From the NCBI RefSeq assembly GCF_013415305.1, contig NZ_JACBXU010000001.1, positions 1 to 64,000 of the forward strand: DNA of 64,000 bases, given 5' to 3'. The DNA is from Pantoea sp. WMus005. Its GTDB lineage: Bacteria; Pseudomonadota; Gammaproteobacteria; Enterobacterales; Enterobacteriaceae. Below, piece after piece: positions 40,129 through 48,539 of this stretch (position 1 is the first letter of the stretch; the number at the start of each line of letters is the position of its first letter). The notes beneath the pieces are model-generated. The model saw only the letters and a program-made list of their open reading frames with translations. It was not told where the DNA came from and did no database searches. The position numbers and the translations under genes were made by a program.

Positions 40129-42455
40129 TCATTTGGCGCTGCATGCTGGAAGCCAATCAGCCTCACTGTCCTCATGCAGCGTGAGATTGGTCTGGACGCC
40201 GTTATTTGTCCTGCGTTTTAAAAGGATTCGCTCATACTCTTTCAGCGTCTGCGGCACCGCCTGGCCAAATGCGGTCAGGCTCAGCGGATGCTGATGGCCG
40301 CGCGATTCCATAAACGACAGATACGCATGATAGAGATAGCGCTTTGGGTTTATCGGGCGAATATTGGCATTGCCGATGAACATCCCGTTCGGCGTGCTCA
40401 GCGGCATCAGATAGCCACAGAAATCGACCAGCGGATCAGCCTGGCGTTTAACTTCCAGCGCTTCGCCAGATGACTGCTGTGCCTGCAACAGCTCGCGCGC
40501 TTCATCGGGTGACGTGAATCGCTGCATCAGATGACGGACAATCACGGCCAGCTCGGTACTGATTTTGTCCAGTAGCTGCGGATCGCGCTCTTTTGCCGGT
40601 ATCACTTCGGGGAACGTCAGGATAACCCGGCGGCGTGACACGCCGCCGCTGCGGTCGCTGAAGCGCATCGGATTGTTGTTCACCGCCAGAATGACCGCCG
40701 GGATGTGCGTTGAATAGGCGTCACGGTATTTCGGGTCGATTGCCACCGCATCGCCGCCAGTGATCGCCTTGATACCCGCGCCATCGCCGCTCCATTTCTC
40801 CTGGTCAGGCAGAATAATGAGCGAGAAACCCACCACGCTGGCGCGCTCGCGTGAGGATTCCAGCGTGTCGATGGAGGCTGACGTGGTATTGTCTTTTCCG
40901 GCCAGCAGAGTGGCAATCGAGGCCATAACGCTTTTACCGCTGCCGCCTGGGCCGGTGACCTCAAGAAACATCTGCCAGTCGTAGCGGTTTGCCAGCACCA
41001 TAAATAACGCCGCGAGAATGCGCTCCTGCTTGTCGTGATTATGTTCGGCAGCCCGCGTTAACCAGCGCCAGAAAGCCGGGGCGTGGTCTGCGAGGTTTTC
41101 ACCCGGACGCGGGGCGGTGTAGTCCACGCTGTTGACGGTGCGCAGCCAGTGCTCGCGGCGGTGCGGGCTGAACGTGCCGGTAGCGGTATCAAACACGCCG
41201 TTACGGAAGCCAATCAGGCGGCGGGACGGTTCGCCCATTTGCGGCACCATCAGCTTGAGCGTGTCCAGCACGCTGCCGATACCGGCAGCGGAGAACGGGG
41301 CGCGCACTTTCTGAAACAGCGCGGCGATTTCCCGGCGCAGCGTCTTCGCCTCCATCACCTGCCATGCGCCGTTCTCATAGCGACAGATTTCCTCCCCGAC
41401 CGACGGTACGGCCAGCGCCTCTCCGTAATGGGCGACCAGCAACTCGGCTTTCTGGCTGGCGCTCATGGCCTTCAGGTCGGCCTCGCTGACGGATTCAAAC
41501 GGGCTGAGCGGCTGCGGCTGCGTGAAGTCGGTGAGCTGCGCCTGCGTGGCGATATCACCCTGCGCCTGCCAAACATCGTTCCAGTCACCCGCAACCGGCG
41601 GCAGGGCGGCTTTACCGCCACAGGCTTTCGCTGCTTCCTCTGCCTTTAACTGGCCGGTGCCGTTGTCGTCGCGGTCGGCGGCAATCAGCATCATCGCATC
41701 AGGGTGTGACTCACGCAGCTGCTTTGCCAGTGAGGGCAGGTTATTGGCGCTCAGCGCCACGTAAACCGCCTGGCCGGTCAGCCGGTGCACGGTCAGGCCG
41801 GTAGCGTATCCCTCGGTTAGCCACAGTGTTTTGCCATCCGGCTCGCCTGCCTGCCAGTATGTGCCTTTTACCTGCCCGCCGGGCAGGGTGCGCTTGTCGC
41901 CTGCGGCGCTGATGAGCTGCACGTTAACGGCCGTGCCGTCTTCACCGGTCAGCGGGATGAGCACATCCCCGGTGGCAAAGCTGGTGCCACCACAGCGCAG
42001 CGCATCAGCAAGTGTGAGCGCCTGCGTACCGTGCAGCCCTTTCGATGAAAGGTAGGCGTTGTCCGTGCGGCTGATGGCGGCGGCGATAAGTGCCTGCGCC
42101 CGTGCGCCCGTGCGGCCGCGTCTGCCTGCGCGCGACTTTTGTCTGCGGCTTCATCATGCATAACCGGGGCTGACTCCGGCAGCGTGCCGAGCATTCCGGC
42201 CACCTTCATGGCGGCCTCTTTAGCACTGATACTGAGCGCCTTTTCCACCAGGTTAAGGCCGTCACCGGCCCCGCACTGGTTACAGAGCCACGTTCCGCGC
42301 CCGTCCTGATTGTCAAAACGGAAGCGGTCTTTGCCGCCGCACACCGGGCAGGCTCCGTGCCTCCCTCCGTCGAGCACGCTGATACCGAGGGCAGGCAGAA
42401 GCTGTGGCCAGAATCCGGTGGCCGCCTTTACGGTGTCAGAGACGATATGTTTCAT
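40129..42455 (-). pseudogene. P4-type alpha primase-helicase, frameshifted
   Basis: Homologue of the P4 alpha replication protein (primase, SF3 helicase and origin-binding in one chain). The N-terminal part (42455 to about 42110) holds the zinc ribbon CPVCGGKDRFRFDN / WLCNQCGAGDGLNLV. The frame then shifts, and the rest (41964 to 40129, readable from about 42095) holds a Toprim region, Walker A GPGGSGKSVMA, Walker B-like FSLIILPDQEKW and sensor-type VILAVNNNP. An 8-bp tandem duplication at 42095-42110 causes the shift. Without it the protein would be 772 residues, close to P4 alpha (777). Last gene of a six-gene minus-strand operon. Confidence 0.85.
42095..42110. repeat. 8-bp tandem duplication causing frameshift
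   Basis: TGCGCCCG occurs twice in tandem inside the alpha gene. Removing one copy restores a continuous frame reading AARAQALIAAAISRTDNAYL, the expected family sequence across the join. Confidence 0.9.
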
Positions 42456-42469
42456 CTGTATGTTCTCCC

Positions 42470-42811
42470 TCAGTGCAGCGTGATGCGGCTGGCGGCCGCA
42501 AGCTGGGTACGGAAAAGTTCATCCATCATGGTGACACCTAGCTGCGTCAGGCGCGGCGGCGCGGTTAGCAAATCAGGCTCGACCATATCGCCCAGCATCG
42601 TGCAGGCCATCTCCATGCCTGTATCGGGGCCGTGACGTCGCACATAGAAGCCTTCCAGCTCAAGGGCAATGGTCATCTGAAGCTCATCGAGCGTCGCTGA
42701 CACGGTGATGCCGAGGCTTTTGCAGGTGTTCAGGTAGCCCTGCGCCAGTGCGCGACGGTAAACGGCGGTGCGTACCTCAACGGGGAGGCAGGAGTGATTA
42801 ACGGTCATCAT
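42470..42811 (-). CDS. P4-type Orf106-like protein (DUF5375)
   Basis: A 113-residue protein encoded directly upstream of alpha, 14 bp away. It resembles the conserved Orf106-like small protein of P4 satellites, with LPVEVRTAVYRRALAQGYL and a central LELEGFYVRRHGPDTGMEMAC. Function unknown. It overlaps the previous gene by 14 bp. The second ATG is an equally good start. Confidence 0.65.
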   Translation of the reverse strand: MMTVNHSCLPVEVRTAVYRRALAQGYLNTCKSLGITVSATLDELQMTIALELEGFYVRRHGPDTGMEMACTMLGDMVEPDLLTAPPRLTQLGVTMMDELFRTQLAAASRITLH

Positions 42812-43064
42812 GGCGAGCCTCCGTGGCTAACATGCGGGATTCACAGGTTTCAACGACTTTACCGAGCTGGTCGGTGAGCAGGGCGACGACCGAGGCCAGC
42901 GCCGCGCCGTCCGGCACGCATCCGCGCGCACTCAGGCAGTTCACCGAGTCGAACATATCGAGCACGGTCACGCCGACCGTGTGCGCGTGCAGCAAACGCA
43001 GATAGTCAGCGTGGGGAATGGGGTAGGTGTCATGGTTATTCAGGTGCTGAGAAAGGGTGTTCAT
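42798..43064 (-). CDS. small P4-type satellite protein (Orf88-like)
   Basis: An 88-residue protein in the alpha operon, overlapping the upstream gene by 4 bp and the downstream gene by 14 bp. It is soluble, probably helical, with [21 protein letters not shown] at the start. Length and position match the small conserved genes before alpha in P4-like elements. Function unknown. Confidence 0.6.
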   Translation of the reverse strand: MNTLSQHLNNHDTYPIPHADYLRLLHAHTVGVTVLDMFDSVNCLSARGCVPDGAALASVVALLTDQLGKVVETCESRMLATEARHDDR

Positions 43065-43588
43065 GCCGCCACCACTTTAACCGGCAGGCGACCGGCAAAT
43101 GACAGCACGTAATCGCGGACGAGGCTGGCGCGGGCGCTGCGCTTATCGCCAGCTACAGTACGCAGCATGCAGGGACGGGCGGCGGCATCAGTGCGGCGCG
43201 CGGCGGCAAAAATAAAGGTTAATTGAGAGTGAGCGGCAGTAAGGACCGTTGTCATAAGGACAATCTCCATCGAGTAGCGGTTACTGCTACCACCGGAGTT
43301 CCTACGCTCATGGGTGGTAGCCCGGACGGGGGTAGGAATACCGGCCTCAATGGATACCGGCCAGCCCGAAGGCTGCCCCGCCCGGGCCACCATTACGCAG
43401 ACGGCGCAACGGCGAAAGAACCGTTGCCCGGATAATGGGTGCACTGAGGCATAGACACAAAAAAAGACGCATGGCGCGTCTGGTGTCGCCATTGAGTAAC
43501 ACGGGTTCCTACGCCCGGCTGCCGATTTTGCGGCAGCACAAAAACTGTATAACGGCCGCTCGCCAGAGAAAAGCCTTTTTTCACACAT
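43061..43588 (-). CDS. P4 Ash/Icd-family protein
   Basis: A 175-residue frame with the block [25 protein letters not shown], then [26 protein letters not shown] and [13 protein letters not shown]. This layout is shared by annotated Ash (epsilon, helper derepression) and Icd-like (cell division inhibitor) proteins of P4 satellites. The C-terminal [15 protein letters not shown] is also family-typical. Internal starts at MATPDAP (43492) or MEIVLMTT (43273) could give the shorter products. The region overlaps where P4 encodes its immunity RNA, so coding and RNA functions may be superposed. Confidence 0.65.
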   Translation of the reverse strand: MCEKRLFSGERPLYSFCAAAKSAAGRRNPCYSMATPDAPCVFFCVYASVHPLSGQRFFRRCAVCVMVARAGQPSGWPVSIEAGIPTPVRATTHERRNSGGSSNRYSMEIVLMTTVLTAAHSQLTFIFAAARRTDAAARPCMLRTVAGDKRSARASLVRDYVLSFAGRLPVKVVAA

Positions 43589-43601
43589 CGGGGCGTTTTC
43601 C

Positions 43602-43850
43602 TCAACAACCGGTCAGGACGTGATCGGATTGCGGCGGATTTGATCGGAATATCCTGCTCTGTTTCTTAGCCCGATGCATGACAGGCTTCGCTTTTTTACT
43701 CATAACGGAGATGTGGCCGTGCATTCCTCTGGTAAAGGGCAGTGCGGTTGCTGGTTTGCCGCTAACGGCTGCCGTCAGGCTTTCAGCGATAAAGGCGGCT
43801 TCTTTGCGGGTGAGCGGATAGGTTTTCGTGCCCAAATTCAGCGAAATCAC
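43602..43850 (-). CDS. small island protein of unknown function
   Basis: An 82-residue basic protein, [24 protein letters not shown] at the start, with a Lys/Arg-rich C-terminal half. It overlaps alpA by 4 bp and is 13 bp ahead of the Ash-like gene, so it belongs to the same operon. I do not recognise a family. Confidence 0.55.
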   Translation of the reverse strand: MISLNLGTKTYPLTRKEAAFIAESLTAAVSGKPATALPFTRGMHGHISVMSKKAKPVMHRAKKQSRIFRSNPPQSDHVLTGC

Positions 43851-44104
43851 GCTGCACCTCCGGCACGCTGTGCAATGCGGGCCTGCATCCAGCCGTCAAT
43901 CTCTGACGCCAGCCAGGCGACGTTTTTACCGCCGAGGGAAATCTGAGAGGGGAACTGCCTCCGGCTGATTAAATCGTAAATGGTCGAACGTGACAGACCG
44001 CAGGTACTGATGACTTCAGGCAGGCGCATAAAGCGGTCGCGCGGGTAAACGGCATCGCGGATTACGGGAATGGCAGGGGGTGGTACGGATGAAGCTGCGT
44101 GCAT
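43847..44104 (-). CDS. AlpA-family excisionase/regulator
   Basis: An 85-residue MerR-like helix-turn-helix protein with the AlpA/Vis signature FMRLPEVISTCGLSRSTIYDLISRRQFPSQISLGGKNVAWLASEI (read in pieces, residues 25-70). In P4, Vis of this family regulates integrase and promotes excision. First gene of the alpha operon. Confidence 0.88.
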   Translation of the reverse strand: MHAASSVPPPAIPVIRDAVYPRDRFMRLPEVISTCGLSRSTIYDLISRRQFPSQISLGGKNVAWLASEIDGWMQARIAQRAGGAA

Positions 44105-44262
44105 GGTGTTACCTCATTATGAGTCCGGCCGGCGCTGTCCGGTTCCGGTAGTGTCTTCAGGTAACCCCCTATTTTGAGAATATTTTTTGCTGTGTAAACA
44201 ACCCTATTTTGGCTTGTGACCACTTAAGTTAGCCTGAAAAATAAGCAGTTTGTTTAATTTGG

Positions 44263-44290
44263 TGCAGTGTGATGCAGTGAAGTGCAGTCA
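44263..44290 (+). repeat. three 10-bp-phased TGCAGTG repeats
   Basis: TGCAGTGTGA, TGCAGTGAAG and TGCAGTCAGT follow each other with exact 10-bp period, one helical turn. They are likely binding sites for an island regulator such as the AlpA-like protein. Confidence 0.6.
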
Positions 44291-44388
44291 GTAAAAGTTA
44301 AAGAGGTGCACAACTATCAAAATTGCATCATTAAAAGGAAATAACGTTGAATAACGCTCGCCAAAAAAAAACTTATTACTGAGAGAAT

Positions 44389-44490
44389 GTGAACACTGGT
44401 GAATACTCCGTGAATACTTATTTTTAAAGTCTTCACTGCCTTAACTACTGTATTTATTATCTTTTTTATCTCAGTGAATACCAGTGAACA
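44389..44490 (+). repeat. GTGAAyA iterons, candidate replication origin
   Basis: GTGAACA/GTGAATA copies begin at 44389, 44399, 44410, 44474 and 44484, spaced 10-11 bp within each group. The groups flank an AT-rich core (44417-44470). The complement TGTTCAC resembles the P4 type I iteron bound by alpha. Matching copies near 38623-38700 would correspond to crr. Confidence 0.55.
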
Positions 44491-44637
44491 GTTATATATG
44501 AAATATAATTAGTTAAAGGGCTATGCCATACAGGTTATGCCCTTGTTTGTTCATCGACAGGCGGAAAGCAATGAAATGCGCTGTCCTGTGGTACACGACA
44601 GAATGGCCTCATCCTTTAGAGACGATGAGAGACAACC

Positions 44638-45354
44638 ATGACTATGCCTGAACAGAAACCTGCATCACTGGAACGCTTCGAGAAAGCCCGCGCTGAACAT
44701 ACCGAAAGGATGAAAGCCTATAACGGCATCTGCGCCGATATCGTCCGCTGTGAAAAAGAGCAGCAGGCAGCCATCGAAGCAGGGAGAGAAGCCGAGAGCA
44801 ACTGGCGCACGAGCTTTCGCAAACTGCGAGGCAATCTCACTGACGATCTGCGCGCCGAACATTCCCAGCGCATCGCCAGTCGGGAACTGGCCGATGAGTT
44901 TGGCGGGCTGCTGAAAGAGCTGGCGCTGGATAAGCAGGAGGCGATGCTGAAATGCTGCGGCAGTGGTAAAGAGTATGTTGAATCGCACCGGGAGGCTTTT
45001 ACCGGATTTTCGGATGCGCACTGGCAGTCAGCCCTGCGTAACGTAAGTCCGTCGCTGCTGTGGGCCATTAAGCTGCGTCTCCGTCGTGAAGAGCTTTCCC
45101 CGACGTTTGCCGGAGACGACAGGGATAGTATTAAAGACGTGGCTTATCTGGTCGGCGAAGCGCTGACGCGGGCGGCGGCTGCTCTGCCTGACAGCAAACT
45201 AAATGAGGCTCCGCTGCTGGAGAATATTGGTCTGTATCGCCCGCCGCTTACCGGTATTGATATGGAGCTTTACCGCCATCCTATGCGCCGCCAGAAGCTG
45301 ACTGAATCAATCCGGGCGCAGCGTGCAAAACTTCAGGAGGGAAGCCAGAAATGA
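44638..45354 (+). CDS. Psu-like (polarity suppression) phage protein
   Basis: A 238-residue, largely helical protein. The C-terminal pattern LLENIGLYRPPLTGIDMELY resembles the end of P4 Psu, the Rho-inhibiting capsid-decoration protein. Gene position before a Delta-type activator, overlapping it by 4 bp, matches the P4 late operon. It is longer than P4 Psu (190), and I could not align the N-terminal half, so the assignment is moderate. No sid gene is seen nearby. Confidence 0.55.
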   Translation: MTMPEQKPASLERFEKARAEHTERMKAYNGICADIVRCEKEQQAAIEAGREAESNWRTSFRKLRGNLTDDLRAEHSQRIASRELADEFGGLLKELALDKQEAMLKCCGSGKEYVESHREAFTGFSDAHWQSALRNVSPSLLWAIKLRLRREELSPTFAGDDRDSIKDVAYLVGEALTRAAAALPDSKLNEAPLLENIGLYRPPLTGIDMELYRHPMRRQKLTESIRAQRAKLQEGSQK

Positions 45355-45602
45355 TGCACTGTCCTTACTGCAAAAGCGCGGCACATACCAAATCGAGTCG
45401 CTATATGTCAGAGCAGGTAAAAGAGCGTTATCACCAGTGCACTAACCTCGACTGCTCCTGTACTTTCAAGACGAATGAGAGCATCACAAAGGTGATCACC
45501 GCACCGCCACAGCCGGAAAAAATATCGGGACCATCACCTGAACCAGCAAGAGAACGGCAGACGCTGGGCCGTTATGGTTCTGCATTACGCCAGGTTCATT
45601 AA
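45351..45602 (+). CDS. Ogr/Delta-type zinc-finger late activator
   Basis: An 83-residue protein with the Ogr/Delta signature: MHCPYCKSAAHTKSSRYMS followed by ERYHQCTNLDCSCTFKTNES, four cysteines (CxxC...CxxxxC) binding zinc. In P2/P4 such proteins activate late promoters. It overlaps the Psu-like gene by 4 bp. Confidence 0.88.
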   Translation: MMHCPYCKSAAHTKSSRYMSEQVKERYHQCTNLDCSCTFKTNESITKVITAPPQPEKISGPSPEPARERQTLGRYGSALRQVH

Positions 45603-45612
45603 TCCCGTACAG

Positions 45613-45637
45613 CCGCTGCTCGACCAGCGGTTTTTTT
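45613..45637 (+). terminator. intrinsic terminator after Delta-like gene
   Basis: ccgctg-CTCGAC-cagcgg is followed by T7, starting 11 bases after the stop codon. Confidence 0.92.
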
Positions 45638-45689
45638 GTGTCTGTGGTTTGTCTTTCTGAAGCCCTTTTTCTGGCCAGCCGCTTTGTAA

Positions 45690-45815
45690 AGAGTGATGCA
45701 TGCATAGCGTGCATGGATCTGCATGAAAAATTATGCATCGCTCTTCACCGTTCAGGCCATGCATGGCGCGGCTCTGAACGAACCATGCATCTGCATGAAA
45801 AGCGATGCATAAAGC
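45690..45815. repeat. ATGCAT-rich repeat region
   Basis: Six ATGCAT copies (45696, 45700, 45733, 45759, 45785, 45805) occur in 115 bases. Two related units begin CTGCATGAAAA, and a long inverted repeat GTTCAG...CTGAAC (45750-45779) encloses GCCATGCATGGC. The region is non-coding and lies between the late operon and the cargo gene. Confidence 0.7.
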
Positions 45816-45854
45816 GGGCAGGCGTGGCGGGGATAGCATTGCGCGCGAAGTGCA

Positions 45855-47198
45855 TCATTTATTTTTCATTTGCCAAAGGAAGTAAAAATCATTTGATCTA
45901 GCCTCACTTTTCCCTCTTATGGTTTTAGTATAGTCAACAGCAGTGCTAATAACTGCTGCTCCACCTCCTATGGCTGCTAGTAAGTGGCTAAGATCATTTG
46001 GTAAAATTCCTGCATATAAACCGAATGAAACAGCACCAGAACCAATAATAATTTTATCTCTTATCCCAGCCTTAGTTTTTTTCTTCCAGTCACTTACTTT
46101 TTTTTCAATGGTGTTGATCTCAGGGAGAATTTGGTCTCTAAATATTTCAGCAATCTCTCTTTGTTCCCAATATTTACTCTTTCTAATTAGATTGTTAACT
46201 TTGTCTCTGTAAACCTTGAATGACTCTTCTTCTTTCTCCCTGATTTTCAGTATGCTTTCTAAGTTTTTACTTTGTATTGTTGGTAGGTAGTGTTCAATGG
46301 AAGAGTTGAAGCTTTTTGAGTTCACTTTATATATGGTAGGGTTAGTATTTGTTGCCACCATAATTTGCTGCTGGTTGTCACATAAATATGATGTGCCATA
46401 AAATTTTGTATGCCACTCTTGTTCTGATAAGTCTTCAATTATTGGTGATATGATTAAAGCAAGGATCTGTTCTTGAACTACTTCTTTCATTGAAAATCTA
46501 TAGGGTAAAGACTTGTTGAAGAGTGATTTAATATAATCACCAACAGGCTCCATGAGATGAAAATACATAACTCCGTGCTCGACAAAACTATCTGGCCCTT
46601 TTATCTCCAAAAAAGGAGTGCCGTCGGCAGTAATATCAAAACTAACCGTGCATTTATGAATTAATTCTTCATAAAGTAATTCGTATAAATCTTTTTCTTT
46701 TTTAATTAATTCTTCAGAAAGTGGGCCGGCTAATGATAGTCCGTGTTCGTGGCATAAGGCGACTTTATTAAGTGCGTATTTTATTATGCCTCTTTTAATT
46801 AATGGTTTTAGATAGAAATAGTTATATATGCCAGCAATAACATCTTGTCTTGACATGCTGTTAACGTTCTCAACTCCGTCTATAGTAACTTTTTCAAATG
46901 GATTTTGAATATAAACTTCATCGCTATAGAGTGCAGAGAATGATGCTACTTGTAATATTTTATTGATTCGGCATTCTGCGGCGGAACATGGATGACGGCC
47001 GCCGCTCAATGATGCGTTTGCTATAAATGAAAAGTTTTCATTTTTATGTGGGTTTATATTAAAATAATGCCTAGTAACAAGATATATAGTTTCAGTAAAC
47101 TCATAGAAATCTTCATTATTCATGTCTAGAATAGAAAATTCAATATTACCTTGCGTGCCGAGAATAATTATTTCATCCAGCTCTGAAATAAAATCCAT
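45855..47198 (-). CDS. cargo gene of unknown function in the P4 psu-int hotspot
   Basis: A 447-residue, AT-rich gene between the Delta-like gene and the integrase. I do not recognise a family. Visible parts: an N-terminal alpha/beta region with SGGRHPCSAAECRINKILQ (65-83) and FSALYSDEVYIQNPFE (87-102); a mixed domain to about 300; a charged helical, coiled-coil-like stretch (310-380); and two C-terminal hydrophobic helices (about 383-402 and 405-424) with an IGGGAAVIS glycine motif. The pattern of soluble sensor plus terminal membrane hairpin recalls abortive-infection effectors, but this is inference. AAGGA precedes the ATG. Confidence 0.7.
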   Translation of the reverse strand: MDFISELDEIIILGTQGNIEFSILDMNNEDFYEFTETIYLVTRHYFNINPHKNENFSFIANASLSGGRHPCSAAECRINKILQVASFSALYSDEVYIQNPFEKVTIDGVENVNSMSRQDVIAGIYNYFYLKPLIKRGIIKYALNKVALCHEHGLSLAGPLSEELIKKEKDLYELLYEELIHKCTVSFDITADGTPFLEIKGPDSFVEHGVMYFHLMEPVGDYIKSLFNKSLPYRFSMKEVVQEQILALIISPIIEDLSEQEWHTKFYGTSYLCDNQQQIMVATNTNPTIYKVNSKSFNSSIEHYLPTIQSKNLESILKIREKEEESFKVYRDKVNNLIRKSKYWEQREIAEIFRDQILPEINTIEKKVSDWKKKTKAGIRDKIIIGSGAVSFGLYAGILPNDLSHLLAAIGGGAAVISTAVDYTKTIRGKSEARSNDFYFLWQMKNK

Positions 47199-47229
47199 AA
47201 TTACGATCCTTTTAAATTTCTAAGGTGAA

Positions 47230-48429
47230 CTAATGCGAAAATGATTTCTTTACGAATAACCCCCACCAGTTCATTAAATCATAACGCGCAGCTAAGTATG
47301 TAGACCTATTGTAAGCACGGCGTACTTCATTTTTATCTGAATGAGCTAAAGCCGCCTCAATAATATCAGCATTGAATCCCTGCTCGTTGAGTGCAGTACT
47401 TGCGATTGAGCGTAGTCCATGAGCAACTAACTTACCATCATAGCCGATGCGTTTTAAAGCGGCGTTTGCAGTTTGGCTATTCATTGATTTTTTTGGATCA
47501 TTCCTACTAGGGAAAACATGTTCCCTATGAGCGCTAATTGGCTTCATTACATCCAGAATCTCTAATGCTTGAGGTGATAAAGGAACAATGTGTTCCCGCT
47601 TAGCTTTCATCCGTTCGGCTGGAATAGTCCAGAGTTTCGCATGGAGATCGATCTCTACCCATCGAGCGCCAGAGGCCTCAGAAGGGCGCACAAGGGTCAG
47701 GAGCTGCCACTCAATAAGACAGCGGGTCGGAACAGATAGGTTCGACATGACTAGAGAACGCATCAGCATAGGCAATTCTTCCGGTGGAAGTGTTGGCATG
47801 TTTTGCTTTTTGGGTTTTTCAAAAGCCATACCAACGCCCGAAGCAGGATTCGCATCAATCAACCCTGTGTTGACTGCAAAAATCATAATCTCGTTAATGC
47901 GCTGCACTAATCGGCGAACTGTCTCAAGCGCCCCACGAGCTTTGATCGGCTCAAGCGCTTCAACGATCGTTCTGGCTTTAAGTAGTTGGACAGGAATTTC
48001 ACCAATAGCGGGCAATACATCCTTTTCCAGCGATCGCCAAATATCCTTCGCGTAATCCTCAGTGACGCTTTTGCTTTTAATCAGGAACCACCTTCCGGCA
48101 ACAACTGAAAAAATGCTATCCAGCTCAATTTGCCGTTGCTCTGATACTTCCTCTTGCTGTTTTTGCGGGTCGACACCTTGTGCAAGCAGCGTCAGATACT
48201 GGTCACGCATTTGGCGTGCGACAGCGAGCGTAAGGGCAGGGTAAGAACCCAGGCTGAGATTTGTACGACTGCTGCTTTCTGGCCGCTGGTAGCGAAAACG
48301 CCACAGCTTCTTACCAGACGTTTTGATGAGCAGAAAAAGCCCATCGCCATCATGCAGCGTGAAGTCTTTCTCTTGAGGCTTAGCTTTGAGGATTTCGTTA
48401 TTGGTGAGGGGGCGTGTCATCCGCGCCAT
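47230..48429 (-). CDS. P4-family tyrosine integrase
   Basis: A 399-residue site-specific recombinase with the P4-integrase N-terminal DUF4102 arm-binding domain (LTNNEILKAKPQEKDFTLHDGDGLFLLI in pieces), a core-binding domain, and the catalytic residues: R in LTLVRPSEASG, HGLRS, the late H in AALAHSD, and the tyrosine in RRAYNRSTYLA. It lies about 190 bp from the 3' end of ssrA, the usual place for ssrA-targeting integrases such as that of CP4-57. Confidence 0.95.
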   Translation of the reverse strand: MARMTRPLTNNEILKAKPQEKDFTLHDGDGLFLLIKTSGKKLWRFRYQRPESSSRTNLSLGSYPALTLAVARQMRDQYLTLLAQGVDPQKQQEEVSEQRQIELDSIFSVVAGRWFLIKSKSVTEDYAKDIWRSLEKDVLPAIGEIPVQLLKARTIVEALEPIKARGALETVRRLVQRINEIMIFAVNTGLIDANPASGVGMAFEKPKKQNMPTLPPEELPMLMRSLVMSNLSVPTRCLIEWQLLTLVRPSEASGARWVEIDLHAKLWTIPAERMKAKREHIVPLSPQALEILDVMKPISAHREHVFPSRNDPKKSMNSQTANAALKRIGYDGKLVAHGLRSIASTALNEQGFNADIIEAALAHSDKNEVRRAYNRSTYLAARYDLMNWWGLFVKKSFSH

Positions 48430-48444
48430 GACTGGTTTCCGTCC

Positions 48445-48503
48445 ATAATTGGTACACGTTTTTAGCCCACATTATAGCGTGTACCAATTCGTGTACCAAT
48501 TAT
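48445..48503. repeat. integrase arm-type repeats, right end
   Basis: An inverted copy of CGTGTACCAATTAT (48445-48458) is followed by two tandem direct copies of CGTGTACCAATT (48478-48489 and 48490-48501, the latter extended by AT). They flank the integrase promoter and match the left-end copy at 38527. Confidence 0.75.
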
Positions 48504-48539
48504 CTCTGGATTCAGGCGGATCGTCTCGGAAGATTACAG

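Larger units (their letters stand above)
44105..44637. other. divergent control region and candidate P4-type origin
   Basis: About 530 AT-rich bases between the divergent alpA and Psu-like operons, containing two repeat clusters listed separately: 10-bp-phased TGCAGTG copies and GTGAAyA iterons around an AT-rich core. Promoters for both operons must lie here. No protein gene is seen. Confidence 0.6.

Noticed and set aside
40129-42455. Programmed frameshift producing full-length alpha
   Set aside because: The shift coincides with an exact 8-bp duplication rather than a slippery heptamer, and a single-copy sequence gives the expected protein, so a mutation is simpler.
42470-43064. Toxin-antitoxin pair in the small overlapping island genes
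   Set aside because: The two proteins match the position and length of conserved P4 replication-operon genes, and neither shows a toxin or antitoxin motif.
44638-45354. Assignment as the P4 capsid-size gene sid
   Set aside because: The C-terminal pattern and the adjacent Delta gene fit Psu better; no similarity to Sid was recognised.
45690-45815. CRISPR array
   Set aside because: The ATGCAT repeats are short, irregularly spaced and palindromic, with no constant spacer length or cas genes. No CRISPR array was seen elsewhere in the window.
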